A stretch of 64,000 bases of DNA from Karalla daura (GCA_029224185.1 JANZKI010000098.1:62001-126000); one strand, 5' to 3'; shown: positions 10,739 through 23,063, counted from the stretch's first letter. Made by a program: numbers and translations. The notes: generated by a model from the letters alone, not told the origin.

Positions 10739-11509
10739 ATGAGAACTGTGGCCACAGTCGCGAGGAGCAGTGTAATGTTTAACATTGATTGCAGTGGTGG
10801 GACAATGAATGGGGGCTTATGGAAAGAAAAGGCTGCACTGGGCCTACGATGAGGCTCGTCGTTTAAATTTCACAAGGCGCACGGGTTTATGGCCTGCCCC
10901 GCATGAGAGAGCAAAAATGTTCCTACAAAACTGGAAAAAAGAATTTGTCTGCTGCTAAGGGTGAGGCTGGGAGCAGCGTGAAAAGAGCGAAACGAGAGCT
11001 GATTTTTAAGCGATCCCGCATGTCGGCCCTGTGCTAAGAAGAGATTGGACATGCCCAATGCTGAGGGGGCCCTTTCAAACTCTGGGAGTCTCCCAGGGCC
11101 TGTGCCATCTGCTGGGGTGCATTGAAGCTGGACGCCTCATCACTTTGTATTGCCATGTCAGCAGAGGAGACAATGGAGCAGGTACCTGAGCACATGGTCG
11201 TCGAGAAGAGGTGCTGCTGAAAAACCATACAACCTATCAGCGTGCAGCTCGCTACACAAACACACCACAAGATTCTTGAATTTTTGAAATGAAAATGAAG
11301 TTTCAAAGTCAAAGTATGGCAACGTTGCGAATGTTTGTTTGTGGAGTTCTGTTTTTCCCATTCATTCTTGTGGGAAAAAGCCAAATTGGCCAAGTGATAA
11401 ACATTTGGCTCTATGGAGACTGCGCTTTCACCTATCTGGAATATGAGCTCACTGTCACGCCGTAGGGGACAGTCTCCAGAACGCCCTGACACGACTTGAT
11501 GTGTGTAGT
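10739..11509 (+). repeat. Monomer R', end e2, 771 bp
   Basis: It has GATTGCAG, CTGCTAAGGG and a TATTGCCATGTC middle. Its end lacks the CATTCGGCTC of 6889. The longest open frame of copy A (180 codons, minus strand) runs across it into the next monomer. Confidence 0.95.
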
Positions 11510-11576
11510 ATGAGAACTGTGGCCATAGTCGCGAGGAGAAGTGCAAGGTTTTACATTGATGGCAGTGGTGGGACAA
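11034..11576 (-). other. Longest open frame (180 codons); probably not a gene
   Basis: The frame spans the boundary between R' monomer 10739 and P monomer 11510, and is repeated in copy B at 31835-32377. It is the longest version of a minus-strand frame present in every monomer at 64 to 180 codons. Its length depends on single-base variants: a G in ATTCTTGAATTTTTG turns a TGA stop into TCA, and an A in GTGCAAAGAAG removes a TAG stop in the 145-codon versions. I recognise no domain. It has many Cys, Ser and His, typical of non-coding sequence read in a chance frame. No start context, promoter or splice structure supports it. Confidence 0.12.
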
Positions 11577-12278
11577 TGAAAGGGGGCTTTAGAGAGAAAA
11601 GGCTGCACTGGGCCTACGATGAGGCTCGTCGTTTAAATTTCACAAGGCGCACGGGTTTATGGCCTGCCCCGCATGAGAGAGCACCAATGTTCCTACAAAA
11701 CTGGAAAAAATAATTTGTCTGCTGCTTAGGGTGTGGCTGGGAGCAGCGTGAAAAGAGCGAAACGAGAGCTGATTTTTCAGCGATCCCGCATGTCGCACAG
11801 GGCTATGAAGAGATTGGACATGCCCAATGCTGAGGGGGCCCTTTCAAACTCTGGGAGTCTCCTAGGGCCTGTGCCATTTGCTGCGGTGCATTGAAGCTGG
11901 ACGCCTCATCACTTTGTATTGCCATGTCAGCAGAGGAGACAATGGAGCAGGTACCTGAGCACATGGTCGTCGAGAAGAGGTTCTGCTGAAAAACCATACA
12001 ATCTATCAGCGTGCAACTCGCTACACAAACACACCACAAGATTCTTCAATTTTTGAAATGAAAATGAAGTTTCAAAGCCAAAGTATGGCAACGTTACGAA
12101 TGTTTGTTTGTGGAGTTCTGTTTTTCCCATTCATTCTTATGGGAAAGAGCCTAATTGGCCAAGTGATAAACATTTGGCTCTATGGAGACTGCGCTTTCAC
12201 CTATCTGGAATATGAGCTCACTGTCACGCCTTAGGGGACAGTCTCCAGAACGCCCTGACACGACTTGATGTGTGTAGT
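11510..12278 (+). repeat. Monomer P, end e2, 769 bp
   Basis: GGCCATAGTCGCG breaks the right arm of the palindrome. GGAAAAAATAATTTG (T at 11711) creates an in-frame stop relative to GGAAAAAAGAATTTG. The end reads CGCCTTAGGGG. Confidence 0.95.
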
Positions 12279-13049
12279 ATGAGAACTGTGGCCACAGTCG
12301 CGAGGAGCAGTGTAATGTTTAACATTGATGGCAGTGGTGGGACAATGAATGGGGGCTTATGGAAAGAAAAGGCTGCACTGGGCCTACGATGAGGCTCGTC
12401 GTTTAAATTTCACAAGGCGCACGGGTTTATGGCCTGCCCCGCATGAGAGAGCAAAAGTGTTCCTACAAAACTGGAAAAAAGAATTTGTCTGCTGCTTAGG
12501 GTGTGGCTGGGAGCAGCGTGAAAAGAGCGAAACGAGAGCTGATTTTTAAGCGATCCCGCATGTCGGCCCTGTGCAAAGAAGAGATTGGACATGCCCAATG
12601 CTGACGGGGCCCTTTCAAACTCTGGGAGTCTCCCAGGGCCTGTGCCATCTGTTGGGGTGCATTGAAGCTGGACGCCTCATCACTTTGTATTACCATGTCA
12701 GCAGAGGAGACAATGGAGCAGGTACCTGAGCACATGGTCGTCGAGAAGAGGTGCTGCTGAAAAACCATACAACCTATCAGCGTGCAGCTCGCTACACAAA
12801 CACACCACAAGATTCTTGAATTTTTGAAATGAAAATGAAGTTTCAAAGTCAAAGTATGGCAACGTTGCGAATGTTTGTTTGTGGAGTTCTGTTTTTCCCA
12901 TTCATTCTTGTGGGAAAAAGCCAAATTGGCCAAGTAATAAACATTTGGCTCTATGGAGACAACGCCTTCCTCAATCTGGATTATGAGCTAACTGTCAAGC
13001 CGTAGGGGAGAGTTTCCAGTACGCCCTGACACGATTTGGTGTGTGTAGT
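12279..13049 (+). repeat. Monomer R, end e3, 771 bp
   Basis: It has GCAAAAGTGTTCC and CATCTGTTGGGG. About 26 CpG dinucleotides were counted by eye in this unit. G at 12818 and A at 12575 are the two variants that lengthen the minus-strand frame to 145 codons. Confidence 0.95.
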
Positions 13050-13818
13050 ATGAGAACTGTGGCCACAGTCGCGAGGAGAAGTGCAAGGTTTTACATTGAT
13101 GGCAGTGGTGGGACAATGAAAGGGGACTTTAGAGAGAAAAGGCTGCACTGGGCCTACGATGAGGCTCGTCGTTTAAATTTCACAAGGCGCACGGGTTTAT
13201 GGCCTGCCCCGCATGAGAGAGCACCAATGTTCCTACAAAACTGGAAAAAATAATTTGTCTGCTGCTTAGGGTGTGGCTGGGAGCAGCGTGAAAAGAGCGA
13301 AACGAGAGCTGATTTTTCAGCGATCCCGCATGTCGCACAGGGCTATGAAGAGATTGGACATGCCCAATGCTGAGGGGGCCCTTTCAAACTCTGGGAGTCT
13401 CCTAGGGCCTGTGCCATCTGCTGCGGTGCATTGAAGCTGGACGCCTCATCACTTTGTATTGCCATGTCAGCAGAGGAGACAATGGAGCAGGTACCTGAGC
13501 ACATGGTCGTCGAGAAGAGGTTCTGCTGAAAAACCATACAATCTATTAGCGTGCAACTCGCTACACAAACACACCACAAGATTCTTCAATTTTTGAAATG
13601 AAAATGAAGTTTCAAAGCCAAAGCATGGCAACGTTGCGAATGTTTGTTTGTGGAGTTCTGTTTTTCCCATTCATTCTTATGGGAAAGAGCCTAATTGGCC
13701 AAGTGATAAACAATTGGCTCTATGGAGACTGCGCTTTCACCTATCTGGAATATGAGCTCACTGTCACGCCGTAGGGGACAGTCTCCAGAACGCCCTGACA
13801 CGACTTGATGTGTGTAGT
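13050..13818 (+). repeat. Monomer P, end e2, 769 bp
   Basis: It has AAAGGGGACTTTAG in place of AAAGGGGGCTTTAG, plus ATCTATTAGCG and AAACAATTGGCTC. The TAATTTG stop variant is present. Confidence 0.94.
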
Positions 13819-14589
13819 ATGAGAACTGTGGCCACAGTCGCGAGGAGCAGTGTAATGTTTAACATTGATGGCAGTGGTGGGACAATGAATGGGGGCTTAT
13901 GGAAAGAAAAGGCTGCACTGGGCCTACGATGAGGCTCGTCGTTTAAATTTCACAAGGCGCACGGGTTTATGGCCTGCCCCGCATGAGAGAGAAAAAATGT
14001 TCCTACAAAACTGGAAAAAAGAATTTGTCTGCTGCTCAGGGTGAGGCTGGGAGCAGCGTGAAAAGAGCGAAACGAGAGCTGATTTTTAAGCGATCCCGCA
14101 TGTCGGCCCTGTGCAAAGAAGAGATTGGACATGCCCAATGCTGACGGGGCCCTTTCAAACTCTGGGAGTCTCCCAGGGCCTGTGCCATCTGCTGGGGTGC
14201 ATTGAAGCTGGACGCCTCATCACTTTGTATTACCATGTAAGCAGAGGAGACAATGGAGCAGGTACCTGAGCACATGGTCGTCGAGAAGAGGTGCTGCTGA
14301 AAAACCATACAACCTATCAGCGTGCAGCTCGCTACACAAACACACCACAAGATTCTTGAATTTTTGAAATGAAAATGAAGTTTCAAAGTCAAAGTATGGC
14401 AACGTTGCGAATGTTTGTTTGTGGAGTTCTGTTTTTCCCATTCATTCTTGTGGGAAAAAGCCAAATTGGCCAAGTAATAAACATTTGGCTCTATGGAGAC
14501 AACGCCTTCCTCAATCTGGATTATGAGCTAACTGTCAAGACGTAGGGGAGAGTTTCCAGTAAGCCCTGACACGATTTGGTGTGTGTAGT
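13819..14589 (+). repeat. Monomer R, end e3, 771 bp
   Basis: It shares GAGAGAAAAAATG with 8429. It keeps CTCATCACTTTG at the place where 8429 has a T. Confidence 0.94.
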
Positions 14590-15358
14590 ATGAGAACTGT
14601 GGCCACAGTCGCGAGGAGAAGAGCAAGGTTTTACATTGATGGCAGTGGTGGGTCAATGAAAGGGGGCTTTAGAGAGAAAAGGCTGCACTGGGCCTACGAT
14701 GAGGCTCGTCGTTTAAATTTCACAAGGCGCACGGGTTTATGGCCTGCCCCGCATGAGAGAGCACCAATGTTCCTACAAAACTGGAAAAAAGAATTTGTCT
14801 GCTGCTTAGGGTGTGGCTGGGAGCAGCGTGAAAAGAGCGAAACGAGAGCTGATTTTTCAGCGATCCCGCATGTCGCACAGGGCTATGAAGAGATTGGACA
14901 TGCCCAATGCTGAGGGGGCCCTTTCAAACTCAGGAAGTCTCCTAGGGACTGTGCCATCTGCTGCGGTGCATTGAAGCTGGACGCCTCATCACTTTGTATT
15001 GCCATGTCAGCAGAGGAGACAATGGAGCAGGTACCTGAGCACATGGTCGTCGAGAAGAGGTGCTGCTGAAAAACCATACAATCTATCAGCGTGCAACTCG
15101 CTACACAAACACACCACAAGATTCTTCAATTTTTGAAATGAAAATGAAGTTTCAAAGCCAAAGTATGGCAACGTTACGAATGTTTGTTTGTGGAGTTCTG
15201 TTTTTCCCATTCATTCTTATGGGAAAAAGCCAAATTGGCCAAGTGATAAACATTTGGCTCTATGGAGACAACGCTTTCACCAATCTGGAGCATGAGCTAA
15301 CTGTCAAGCCGTAGGGGACAGTCTCCAGAATGCCCTGACACGATTTGGTGTGTGTAGT
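14590..15358 (+). repeat. Monomer P, end e1, 769 bp
   Basis: It is like 5349 and 9200 but full length. CTCAGGAAGTCTCC (near 14930) breaks the CTGGGAG dyad arm. Confidence 0.95.
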
Positions 15359-16129
15359 ATGAGAACTGTGACCACAGTCGCGAGGAGTAGTGTAACGTTT
15401 AACATTGATGGCAGTGGTGGGACAATGAATGGGGGCTTATGGAGATAAAAGGCTGCACTGGGCCAATGATGAGGCTCGTCGTTTAAATTTCACAAGGTGC
15501 ACGGGTTTATGGCCTGCCCCGCATGAGAGAGCAAAAATGTTCCTACAAAACTGGAAAAAATAATTTGTGTACTGCTTAGGGTGTGGCTGGGAGCAGCGTG
15601 AAAAGAGCGAAACGAAAGCTGATTTTGAAGCGATCCCGCATGTCGGCCCGGTGCAAAGAAGAGATTGGACATGCCCAATGCTGAGGGGGCCCTTTCAAAC
15701 TCTGGGAGTCTCCCAGGGCCTGTGCCATCTGCTGGGGTGCATTGAAGCTGGACGCCTCATCACTTTGTATTACCATGTCAGCAGAGGAGACAATGGAGCA
15801 GGTACCTGAGCACATGGTCGTCGAGAAGAGGTTCTGCTGAAAAACCATACAATCTATCAGCGTGCAACTCGCTACACAAACACACCACAAGATTCTTCAA
15901 TTTTTGAAATGAAAATGAAGTTTCAAAGCCAAAGTATGGCAACGTTACGAATGTTTGTTTGTGGAGTTCTTTTTTTCCCATTCATTCTTATGGGAAAGAG
16001 CCTAATTGGCGAAGTGATAAACATTTGACTCTATGGAGACTGCTCTTTCACCTATCTGGAATATGAGCTCACTGTCACGCCGTAGGGGACAGTCTCCAGA
16101 ACGCCCTGACACGACTTGATGTGTGTAGT
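15359..16129 (+). repeat. Monomer S, end e2 variant, opens the third block
   Basis: It carries GGGCCAATGATGAGG. All other block-start markers match those of 6118 and 9968. Confidence 0.95.
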
Positions 16130-16900
16130 ATGAGAACTGTGGCCACAGTCGCGAGGAGCAGTGTAATGTTTAACATTGATTGCAGTGGTGGGACAATGAA
16201 TGGGGGCTTATGGAAAGAAAAGGCTGCACTGGGCCTACGATGAGGCTCGTCGTTTAAATTTGACAAGGCGCACGGGTTTATGGCCTGCCCCGCATGAGAG
16301 AGCAAAAATGTTCCTACAAAACTGGAAAAAAGAATTTGTCTGCTGCTAAGGGTGAGGCTGGGAGCAGCGTGAAAAGAGCGAAACGAGAGCTGATTTTTAA
16401 GCGATCCCGCATGTCGGCCCTGTGCTAAGAAGAGATTGGACATGCCCAATGCTGAGGGGGCCCTTTCAAACTCTGGGAGTCTCCCAGGGCCTGTGCCATC
16501 TGCTGGGGTGCATTGAAGCTGGACGCCTCATCACTTTGTATTACCATGTCAGCAGAGGAGACAATGGAGCAGGTACCTGAGCACATGGTCGTCGAGAAGA
16601 GGTGCTGCTGAAAAACCATACAACCTATCAGCGTGCAGCTCGCTACACAAACACACCACAAGATTCTTGAATTTTTGAAATGAAAATGAAGTTTCAAAGT
16701 CAAAGTATGGCAACGTTGCGAATGTTTGTTTGTGGAGTTCTGTTTTTCCCATTCATTCTTGTGGGAAAAAGCCAAATTGGCCAAGTGATAAACATTTGGC
16801 TCTATGGAGACTGCGCTTTCACCTATCTGGAATATGAGCTCACTGTCACGCCGTAGGGGACAGTCTCCAGAACGCCCTGACACGACTTGATGTGTGTAGT
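16130..16900 (+). repeat. Monomer R', end e2, 771 bp
   Basis: AAATTTGACAAGGCG (G near 16262) replaces AAATTTCACAAGGCG and opens a longer minus-strand frame (124 codons). C at 16550 is the one base I saw change in copy B (A at 37351). Confidence 0.95.
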
Positions 16901-17671
16901 ATGAGAACTGTGGCCATAGTCGCGAGGAGCAGTGTAATGTTTAACATTGATGGCAGTGGTGGGACAATGAATGGGGGCTTATGGAAAGAAAAGGCTGCAC
17001 TGGGCCTACGATGAGGCTCGTCGTTTAAATTTCACAAGGCGCACGGGTTTATGGCCTGCCCCGCATGAGAGAGCAAAAATGTTCCTACAAAACTGGAAAA
17101 AAGAATTTGTCTGCTGCTTAGGGTGAGGCTGGGAGCAGCGTGAAAAGAGCGAAACGAGAGCTGATTTTTAAGCGATCCCGCATGTCGGCCCTGTGCAAAG
17201 AAGAGATTGGACATGCCCAATGCTGACGGGGCCCTTTCAAACTCTGGGAGTCTCCCAGGGCCTGTGCCATCTGCTGGGGTGCATTGAAGCTGGACGCCTC
17301 ATCACTTTGTATTACCATGTCAGCAGAGGAGACAATGGAGCAGGTACCTGAGCACATGGTCGTCGAGAAGAGGTGCTGCTGAAAAACCATACAACCTATC
17401 AGCGTGCAGCTCGCTACACAAACACACCACAAGATTCTTGAATTTTTGAAATGAAAATGAAGTTTCAAAGTCAAAGTATGGCAACGTTGCGAATGTTTGT
17501 TTGTGGAGTTCTGTTTTTCCCATTCATTCTTGTGGGAAAAAGCCAAATTGGCCAAGTAATAAACATTTGGCTCTATGGAGACAACGCCTTCCTCAATCTG
17601 GATTATGAGCTAACTGTCAAGCCGTAGGGGAGAGTTTCCAGTACGCCCTGACACGATTTGGTGTGTGTAGT
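16901..17671 (+). repeat. Monomer R, end e3, 771 bp
   Basis: It has GGCCATAGTCGCG, the palindrome variant also seen in P monomer 11510. The rest matches the next unit closely. Confidence 0.94.
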
Positions 17672-18442
17672 ATGAGAACTGTGGCCACAGTCGCGAGGAG
17701 CAGTGTAATGTTTAACATTGATGGCAGTGGTGGGACAATGAATGGGGGCTTATGGAAAGAAAAGGCTGCACTGGGCCTACGATGAGGCTCGTCGTTTAAA
17801 TTTCACAAGGCGCACGGGTTTATGGCCTGCCCCGCATGAGAGAGCAAAAATGTTCCTACAAAACTGGAAAAAAGAATTTGTCTGCTGCTTAGGGTGAGGC
17901 TGGGAGCAGCGTGAAAAGAGCGAAACGAGAGCTGATTTTTAAGCGATCCCGCATGTCGGCCCTGTGCAAAGAAGAGATTGGACATGCCCAATGCTGACGG
18001 GGCCCTTTCAAACTCTGGGAGTCTCCCAGGGCCTGTGCCATCTGCTGGGGTGCATTGAAGCTGGACGCCTCATCACTTTGTATTACCATGTCAGCAGAGG
18101 AGACAATGGAGCAGGTACCTGAGCACATGGTCGTCGAGAAGAGGTGCTGCTGAAAAACCATACAACCTATCAGCGTGCAGCTCGCTACACAAACACACCA
18201 CAAGATTCTTGAATTTTTGAAATGAAAATGAAGTTTCAAAGTCAAAGTATGGCAACGTTGCGAATGTTTGTTTGTGGAGTTCTGTTTTTCCCATTCATTC
18301 TTGTGGGAAAAAGCCAAATTGGCCAAGTAATAAACATTTGGCTCTATGGAGACAACGCCTTCCTCAATCTGGATTATGAGCTAACTGTCAAGCCGTAGGG
18401 GAGAGTTTCCAGTACGCCCTGACACGATTTGGTGTGTGTAGT
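17672..18442 (+). repeat. Monomer R, end e3, 771 bp
   Basis: It is adjacent to another R unit, which is a break in the R-P alternation. It has the intact GGCCACAGT palindrome. Confidence 0.94.
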
Positions 18443-19211
18443 ATGAGAACTGTGGCCACAGTCGCGAGGAGAAGTGCAAGGTTTTACATTGATGGCAGTG
18501 GTGGGACAATGAAAGGGGGCTTTAGAGAGAAAAGGCTGCACTGGGCCTACGATGAGGCTCGTCGTTTAAATTTCACAAGGCGCACGGGTTTATGTCCTGC
18601 CCCGCATGAGAGAGCACCAATGTTCCTACAAAACTGGAAAAAATAATTTGTCTGCTGCTTAGGGTGTGGCTGGGAGCAGCGTGAAAAGAGCGAAACGAGA
18701 GCTGATTTTTCAGCGATCCCGCATGTCGCACAGGGCTATGAAGAGATTGGACATGCCCAATGCTGAGGGGGCCCTTTCAAACTCTGGGAGTCTCCTAGGG
18801 CCTGTGCCATTTGCTGCGGTGCATTGAAGCTGGACGCCTCATCACTTTGTATTGCCATGTCAGCAGAGGAGACAATGGAGCAGGTACCTGAGCACATGGT
18901 CGTCGAGAAGAGGTTCTGCTGAAAAACCATACAATCTATCAGCGTGCAACTCGCTACACAAACACACCACAAGATTCTTCAATTTTTGAAATGAAAATGA
19001 AGTTTCAAAGCCAAAGTATGGCAACGTTACGAATGTTTGTTTGTGGAGTTCTGTTTTTCCCATTCATTCTTATGGGAAAGAGCCTAATTGGCCAAGTGAT
19101 AAACATTTGGCTCTATGGAGACTGCGCTTTCACCTATCTGGAATATGAGCTCACTGTCACGCCGTAGGGGACAGTCTCCAGAACGCCCTGACACGACTTG
19201 ATGTGTGTAGT
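18443..19211 (+). repeat. Monomer P, end e2, 769 bp
   Basis: It has TTTATGTCCTGCC in place of TTTATGGCCTGCC. It otherwise matches 11510 at an offset of 6933. Confidence 0.94.
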
Positions 19212-19982
19212 ATGAGAACTGTGGCCACAGTCGCGAGGAGCAGTGTAATGTTTAACATTGATGGCAGTGGTGGGACAATGAATGGGGGCTTATGGAAAGA
19301 AAAGGCTGCACTGGGCCTACGATGAGGCTCGTCGTTTAAATTTCACAAGGCGCACGGGTTTATGGCCTGCCCCGCATGAGAGAGCAAAAGTGTTCCTACA
19401 AAACTGGAAAAAAGAATTTGTCTGCTGCTTAGGGTGTGGCTGGGAGCAGCGTGAAAAGAGCGAAACGAGAGCTGATTTTTAAGCGATCCCGCATGTCGGC
19501 CCTGTGCAAAGAAGAGATTGGACATGCCCAATGCTGACGGGGCCCTTTCAAACTCTGGGAGTCTCCCAGGGCCTGTGCCATCTGTTGGGGTGCATTGAAG
19601 CTGGACGCCTCATCACTTTGTATTACCATGTCAGCAGAGGACACAATGGAGCAGGTACCTGAGCACATGGTCGTCGAGAAGAGGTGCTGCTGAAAAACCA
19701 TACAACCTATCAGCGTGCAGCTCACTACACAAACACACCACAAGATTCTTGAATTTTTGAAATGAAAATGAAGTTTCAAAGTCAAAGTATGGCAACGTTG
19801 CGAATGTTTGTTTGTGGAGTTCTGTTTTTCCCATTCATTCTTGTGGGAAAAAGCCAAATTGGCCAAGTAATAAACATTTGGCTCTATGGAGACAACGCCT
19901 TCCTCAATCTGGATTATGAGCTAACTGTCAAGCCGTAGGGGAGAGTTTCCAGTACGCCCTGACACGATTTGGTGTGTGTAGT
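19212..19982 (+). repeat. Monomer R, end e3, 771 bp
   Basis: It matches 12279 (GCAAAAGTGTTCC, CATCTGTTGGGG). It has AGAGGACACAATGG and CAGCTCACTACAC as private changes. Confidence 0.94.
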
Positions 19983-20751
19983 ATGAGAACTGTGGCCACA
20001 GTCGCGAGGAGAAGTGCAAGGTTTTACATTGATGGCAGTGGTGGGACAATGAAAGGGGGCTTTAGAGAGAAAAGGCTGCACTGGGCCTACGATGAGGCTC
20101 GTCGTTTAAATTTCACAAGGCGCACGGGTTTATGGCCTGCCCCGCATGAGAGAGCACCAATGTTCCTACAAAACTGGAAAAAATAATTTGTCTGCTGCTT
20201 AGGGTGTGGCTGGGAGCAGCGTGAAAAGAGCGAAACGAGAGCTGATTTTTCAGCGATCCCGCATGTCGCACAGGGCTATGAAGAGATTGGACATGCCCAA
20301 TGCTGAGGGGGCCCTCTCAAACTCTGGGAGTCTCCTAGGGCCTGTGCCATCTGCTGCGGTGCATTGAAGCTGGACGCCTCATCACTTTGTATTGCCATGT
20401 CAGCAGAGGAGACAATGGAGCAGGTACCTGAGCACATGGTCGTCGAGAAGAGGTTCTGCTGAAAAACCATACAATCTATTAGCGTGCAACTCGCTACACA
20501 AACACACCACAAGATTCTTCAATTTTTGAAATGAAAATGAAGTTTCAAAGCCAAAGTATGGCAACGTTACGAATGTTTGTTTGTGGAGTTCTGTTTTTCC
20601 CATTCATTCTTGTGGGAAAGAGCCTAATTGGCCAAGTGATAAACATTCGGCTCTATGGAGACTGCGCTTTCACCTATCTGGAATATGAGCTCACTTTCAC
20701 GCCGTAGGGGACAGTCTCCAGAATGCCATGACGCGATCTGGTGTGTGTACC
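19983..20751 (+). repeat. Monomer P, end e2, 769 bp
   Basis: It has GGCCCTCTCAAACTC and CATTCGGCTC. It is the last unit before the array switches to the T-U-V-W part. Confidence 0.94.
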
Positions 20752-21521
20752 ATGAAAACTGTGGCCACAGTCGCGAGGAGAAGTGCAACGTTTAACATTG
20801 ATGGCAGCGGTGGGAAAATGAATGGGGGCTTAAGGAGGGAAAAGGCTGCACTGGGCCTACGATGATGCTCGTCGTTTACATTTCACAAGGCGCACGGGTT
20901 TCTGGCCTGCCCCGCATGAGAGAGCACCAATGTTCCTACAAAACTGGAAAAAAGAATTTGTCTGCTGCTCAGGGTGTGGCTGGGAGCAGCGTGAAAAGAG
21001 TGAAACGAGAGCTGATTTTTAAGCGATCCCGCATGTCGCACGGGGCTATGAAGAGATTGGACATGCCCAATGCTGAGGGGGCCCTTTCCCACTCTGCGAG
21101 TCTCCCAGGGACTGTGCCATCTGCTGGGGTGCATTGAATCTGGACGCCTCATCACTTTCTATGACCATGTGAGCAGAGGAGACATTGGAGCAGCTACCTG
21201 AGCACATGGTTGTCGAGAAATGGTGCTGCTGAAAAACCATACAACCTATCAGCGTGCAACACGCTACACAAACACACCACAAGATTCTTCAATTTTTGAA
21301 ATGAAAATGAAGTTTCAAAGTCAAAGCATGGCAACGTTGCGAATGTTTGTTTGTGGAGTTCTGTTTTTCCCATTCATTCATATGGGAAAAAGCCAAATTG
21401 GCCAAGTGAGAAACATTTGGCTCTATGGAGACAACGCTTTCACCAATCTGGAATACGAGCTCACTGTCACGCCGTAGGGGAGAGTCTCCAGAATGCCCTG
21501 ACACGATTTGGTGTGTGTACT
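20752..21521 (+). repeat. Monomer T, family II, 770 bp
   Basis: It has GGCAGCGGTGGGAAAATG, GCACGGGGCTATG and CCCACTCTGCGAG. GAGCAGCTACCTG breaks the CAGGTACCTG dyad. The end is mixed: ACAACGCTTTCACC like e1, then AATACGAGCTCAC. Confidence 0.94.
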
Positions 21522-22292
21522 ATGAGAACTGTGGCCACAGTCGCGAGGAGAAGTGTAACGTTTAACATTGATGGCAGTGATGGAACAATGAATGGGGGCT
21601 TATGGAGAGAAAAGGCTGCACTGGGCCTACGATGAGGCTAGTCGTTTAAATTTCACAAGGCGCACGGGTTTATGGCCTGCCCCGCATGAGAGAGCACCAA
21701 TGTTCCTACAAAATTGGAAAAAAGAATTTGTCTGCTGCTTAGGGTGTGGCTGGGAGCAGCGTGAAAAGAGCGAAACGAGAGCTGATTTTTAAGCGATCCC
21801 GCATGTCGGCCCTGTGCAAAGAAGAGATTGGACATGCCCAATGCTGACGGGGCCCTTTCAAACTCTGGGAGTCTCCCAGGGCCTGTGCCATCTGCTGGGG
21901 TGCATTGAAGCTGGACGCCTCATCACTTTGTATTACCATGTCAGCAGAGGAGACAATGGAGCAGGTACCTGAGCACATGGTCGTCGAGAAGAGGTGCTGC
22001 TGAAAAACCATACAACCTATCAGCGTGCACCTCGCTACACAAACACACCACAAGATTCTTCAATTTTTGAAATGAAAATGAAGTTTCAAAGTCAAAGTAT
22101 GGCAACGTTGCGAATGTTAGTTTGTGGAGTTCTGTTTTTCCCATTCATTCTTGTGGGAAAAAGCCAAATTGGCCAAGTGATAAACATTTGGCTCTATGGA
22201 GACAACGCCTTCCTAAATCTGGATTATGAGCTAACTGTCAAGCCGTAGGGGAGAGTTTCCAGTACGCCCTGACACGATTTGGTGTGTGTAGT
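21522..22292 (+). repeat. Monomer U, family I middle, end e3, 771 bp
   Basis: It has GGCAGTGATGGAACAATG and GAGGCTAGTCG. The same left part at 63125 is joined to a family II middle, so the left and right parts assort independently. Confidence 0.94.
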
Positions 22293-23063
22293 TTGAGAAC
22301 TGTGGCCACAGTCGCCAGGAGAAGTGTAAGGTTTTACATTGATGGCAGTGGTGGGACAATGAATGGGGGCTTATGGAGAGAAAAGGCTGCACTGGGCCTA
22401 CGATGAGGCTCGTCATTTAAATTTCACAAGGCGCACGGGTTTATGGCCTGCCCCGCATGAGAGAGCACCAATGTTCCTACAAAATTGGAAAAAAGAATTT
22501 GTCTGCTGCTTAGGGTGTGGCTGGGAGCAGCGTGAAAAGAGCGAAACGAGAGCTGATTTTTAAGCGATCCCGCATGTCGGCCCTGTGCAAAGAAGAGATT
22601 GGACATGCCCAATGCTGAGGGGGCCCTTTCAAACTCTGGGAGTCTCCCAGGGCCTGTGCCATCTGCTGGGGTGCATTGAAGCTGGACGCCTCATCACTTT
22701 GTATTACCATGTAAGCAGAGGAGACAATGGAGCAGGTACCTGAGCACATGGTCGTCGAGAAGAGGTGCTGCTGAAAAACCATACAACCTATCAGCGTGCA
22801 CCTCGCTACACAAACACACCACAAGATTCTTCAATTTTTGAAATGAAAATGAAGTTTCAAAGTCAAAGTATGGCAACGTTGCGAATGTTTGTTTGTGGAG
22901 TTCTGTTTTTCCCATTCATTCTTGTGGGAAAAAGCCAAATTGGCCAAGTGATAAACATTTGGCTCTATGGAGACAACGCTTTCACCAATCTGGAGCATGA
23001 GCTAACTGTCAAGCCGTAGGGGACAGTCTCCAGAATGCCCTGACACGATTTGGTGTGTGTAAT
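22293..23063 (+). repeat. Monomer V, end e1, 771 bp
   Basis: It begins GTTTGAGAACTG. CAGTCGCCAGG destroys the TCGCGA next to the palindrome. It closely matches 57731-58501. Confidence 0.94.

Larger units (their letters stand above)
9968..15358. repeat. Higher-order repeat, 7-mer S-R'-P-R-P-R-P
   Basis: Seven monomers (9968, 10739, 11510, 12279, 13050, 13819, 14590) span 5391 bp. Relative to the preceding 5-mer it has P in place of Q and one extra R-P dimer, so the blocks look related by dimer gain or loss. The final R-P pair (13819-15358) matches 8429-9967 at an offset of 5390 and 4578-6117 at 9241. Confidence 0.85.
15359..20751. repeat. Higher-order repeat, 7-mer S-R'-R-R-P-R-P
   Basis: Seven monomers (15359, 16130, 16901, 17672, 18443, 19212, 19983) span 5393 bp. 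The opening S monomer has GGGCCAATGATG where the other two opening S monomers have GGGCCAACGATG. The two adjacent R monomers (16901 and 17672) are very alike. The stretch 18443-20751 corresponds to 11510-13818 at an offset of 6933 bp (nine monomers), so parts of the 7-mers were copied over more than one distance. Confidence 0.83.

Noticed and set aside
11034..11576. 180-codon minus-strand frame as a real gene
   Set aside because: It crosses a monomer boundary, and its length depends on variants that remove stops. Sister units in the same array break it. No promoter or domain supports it.
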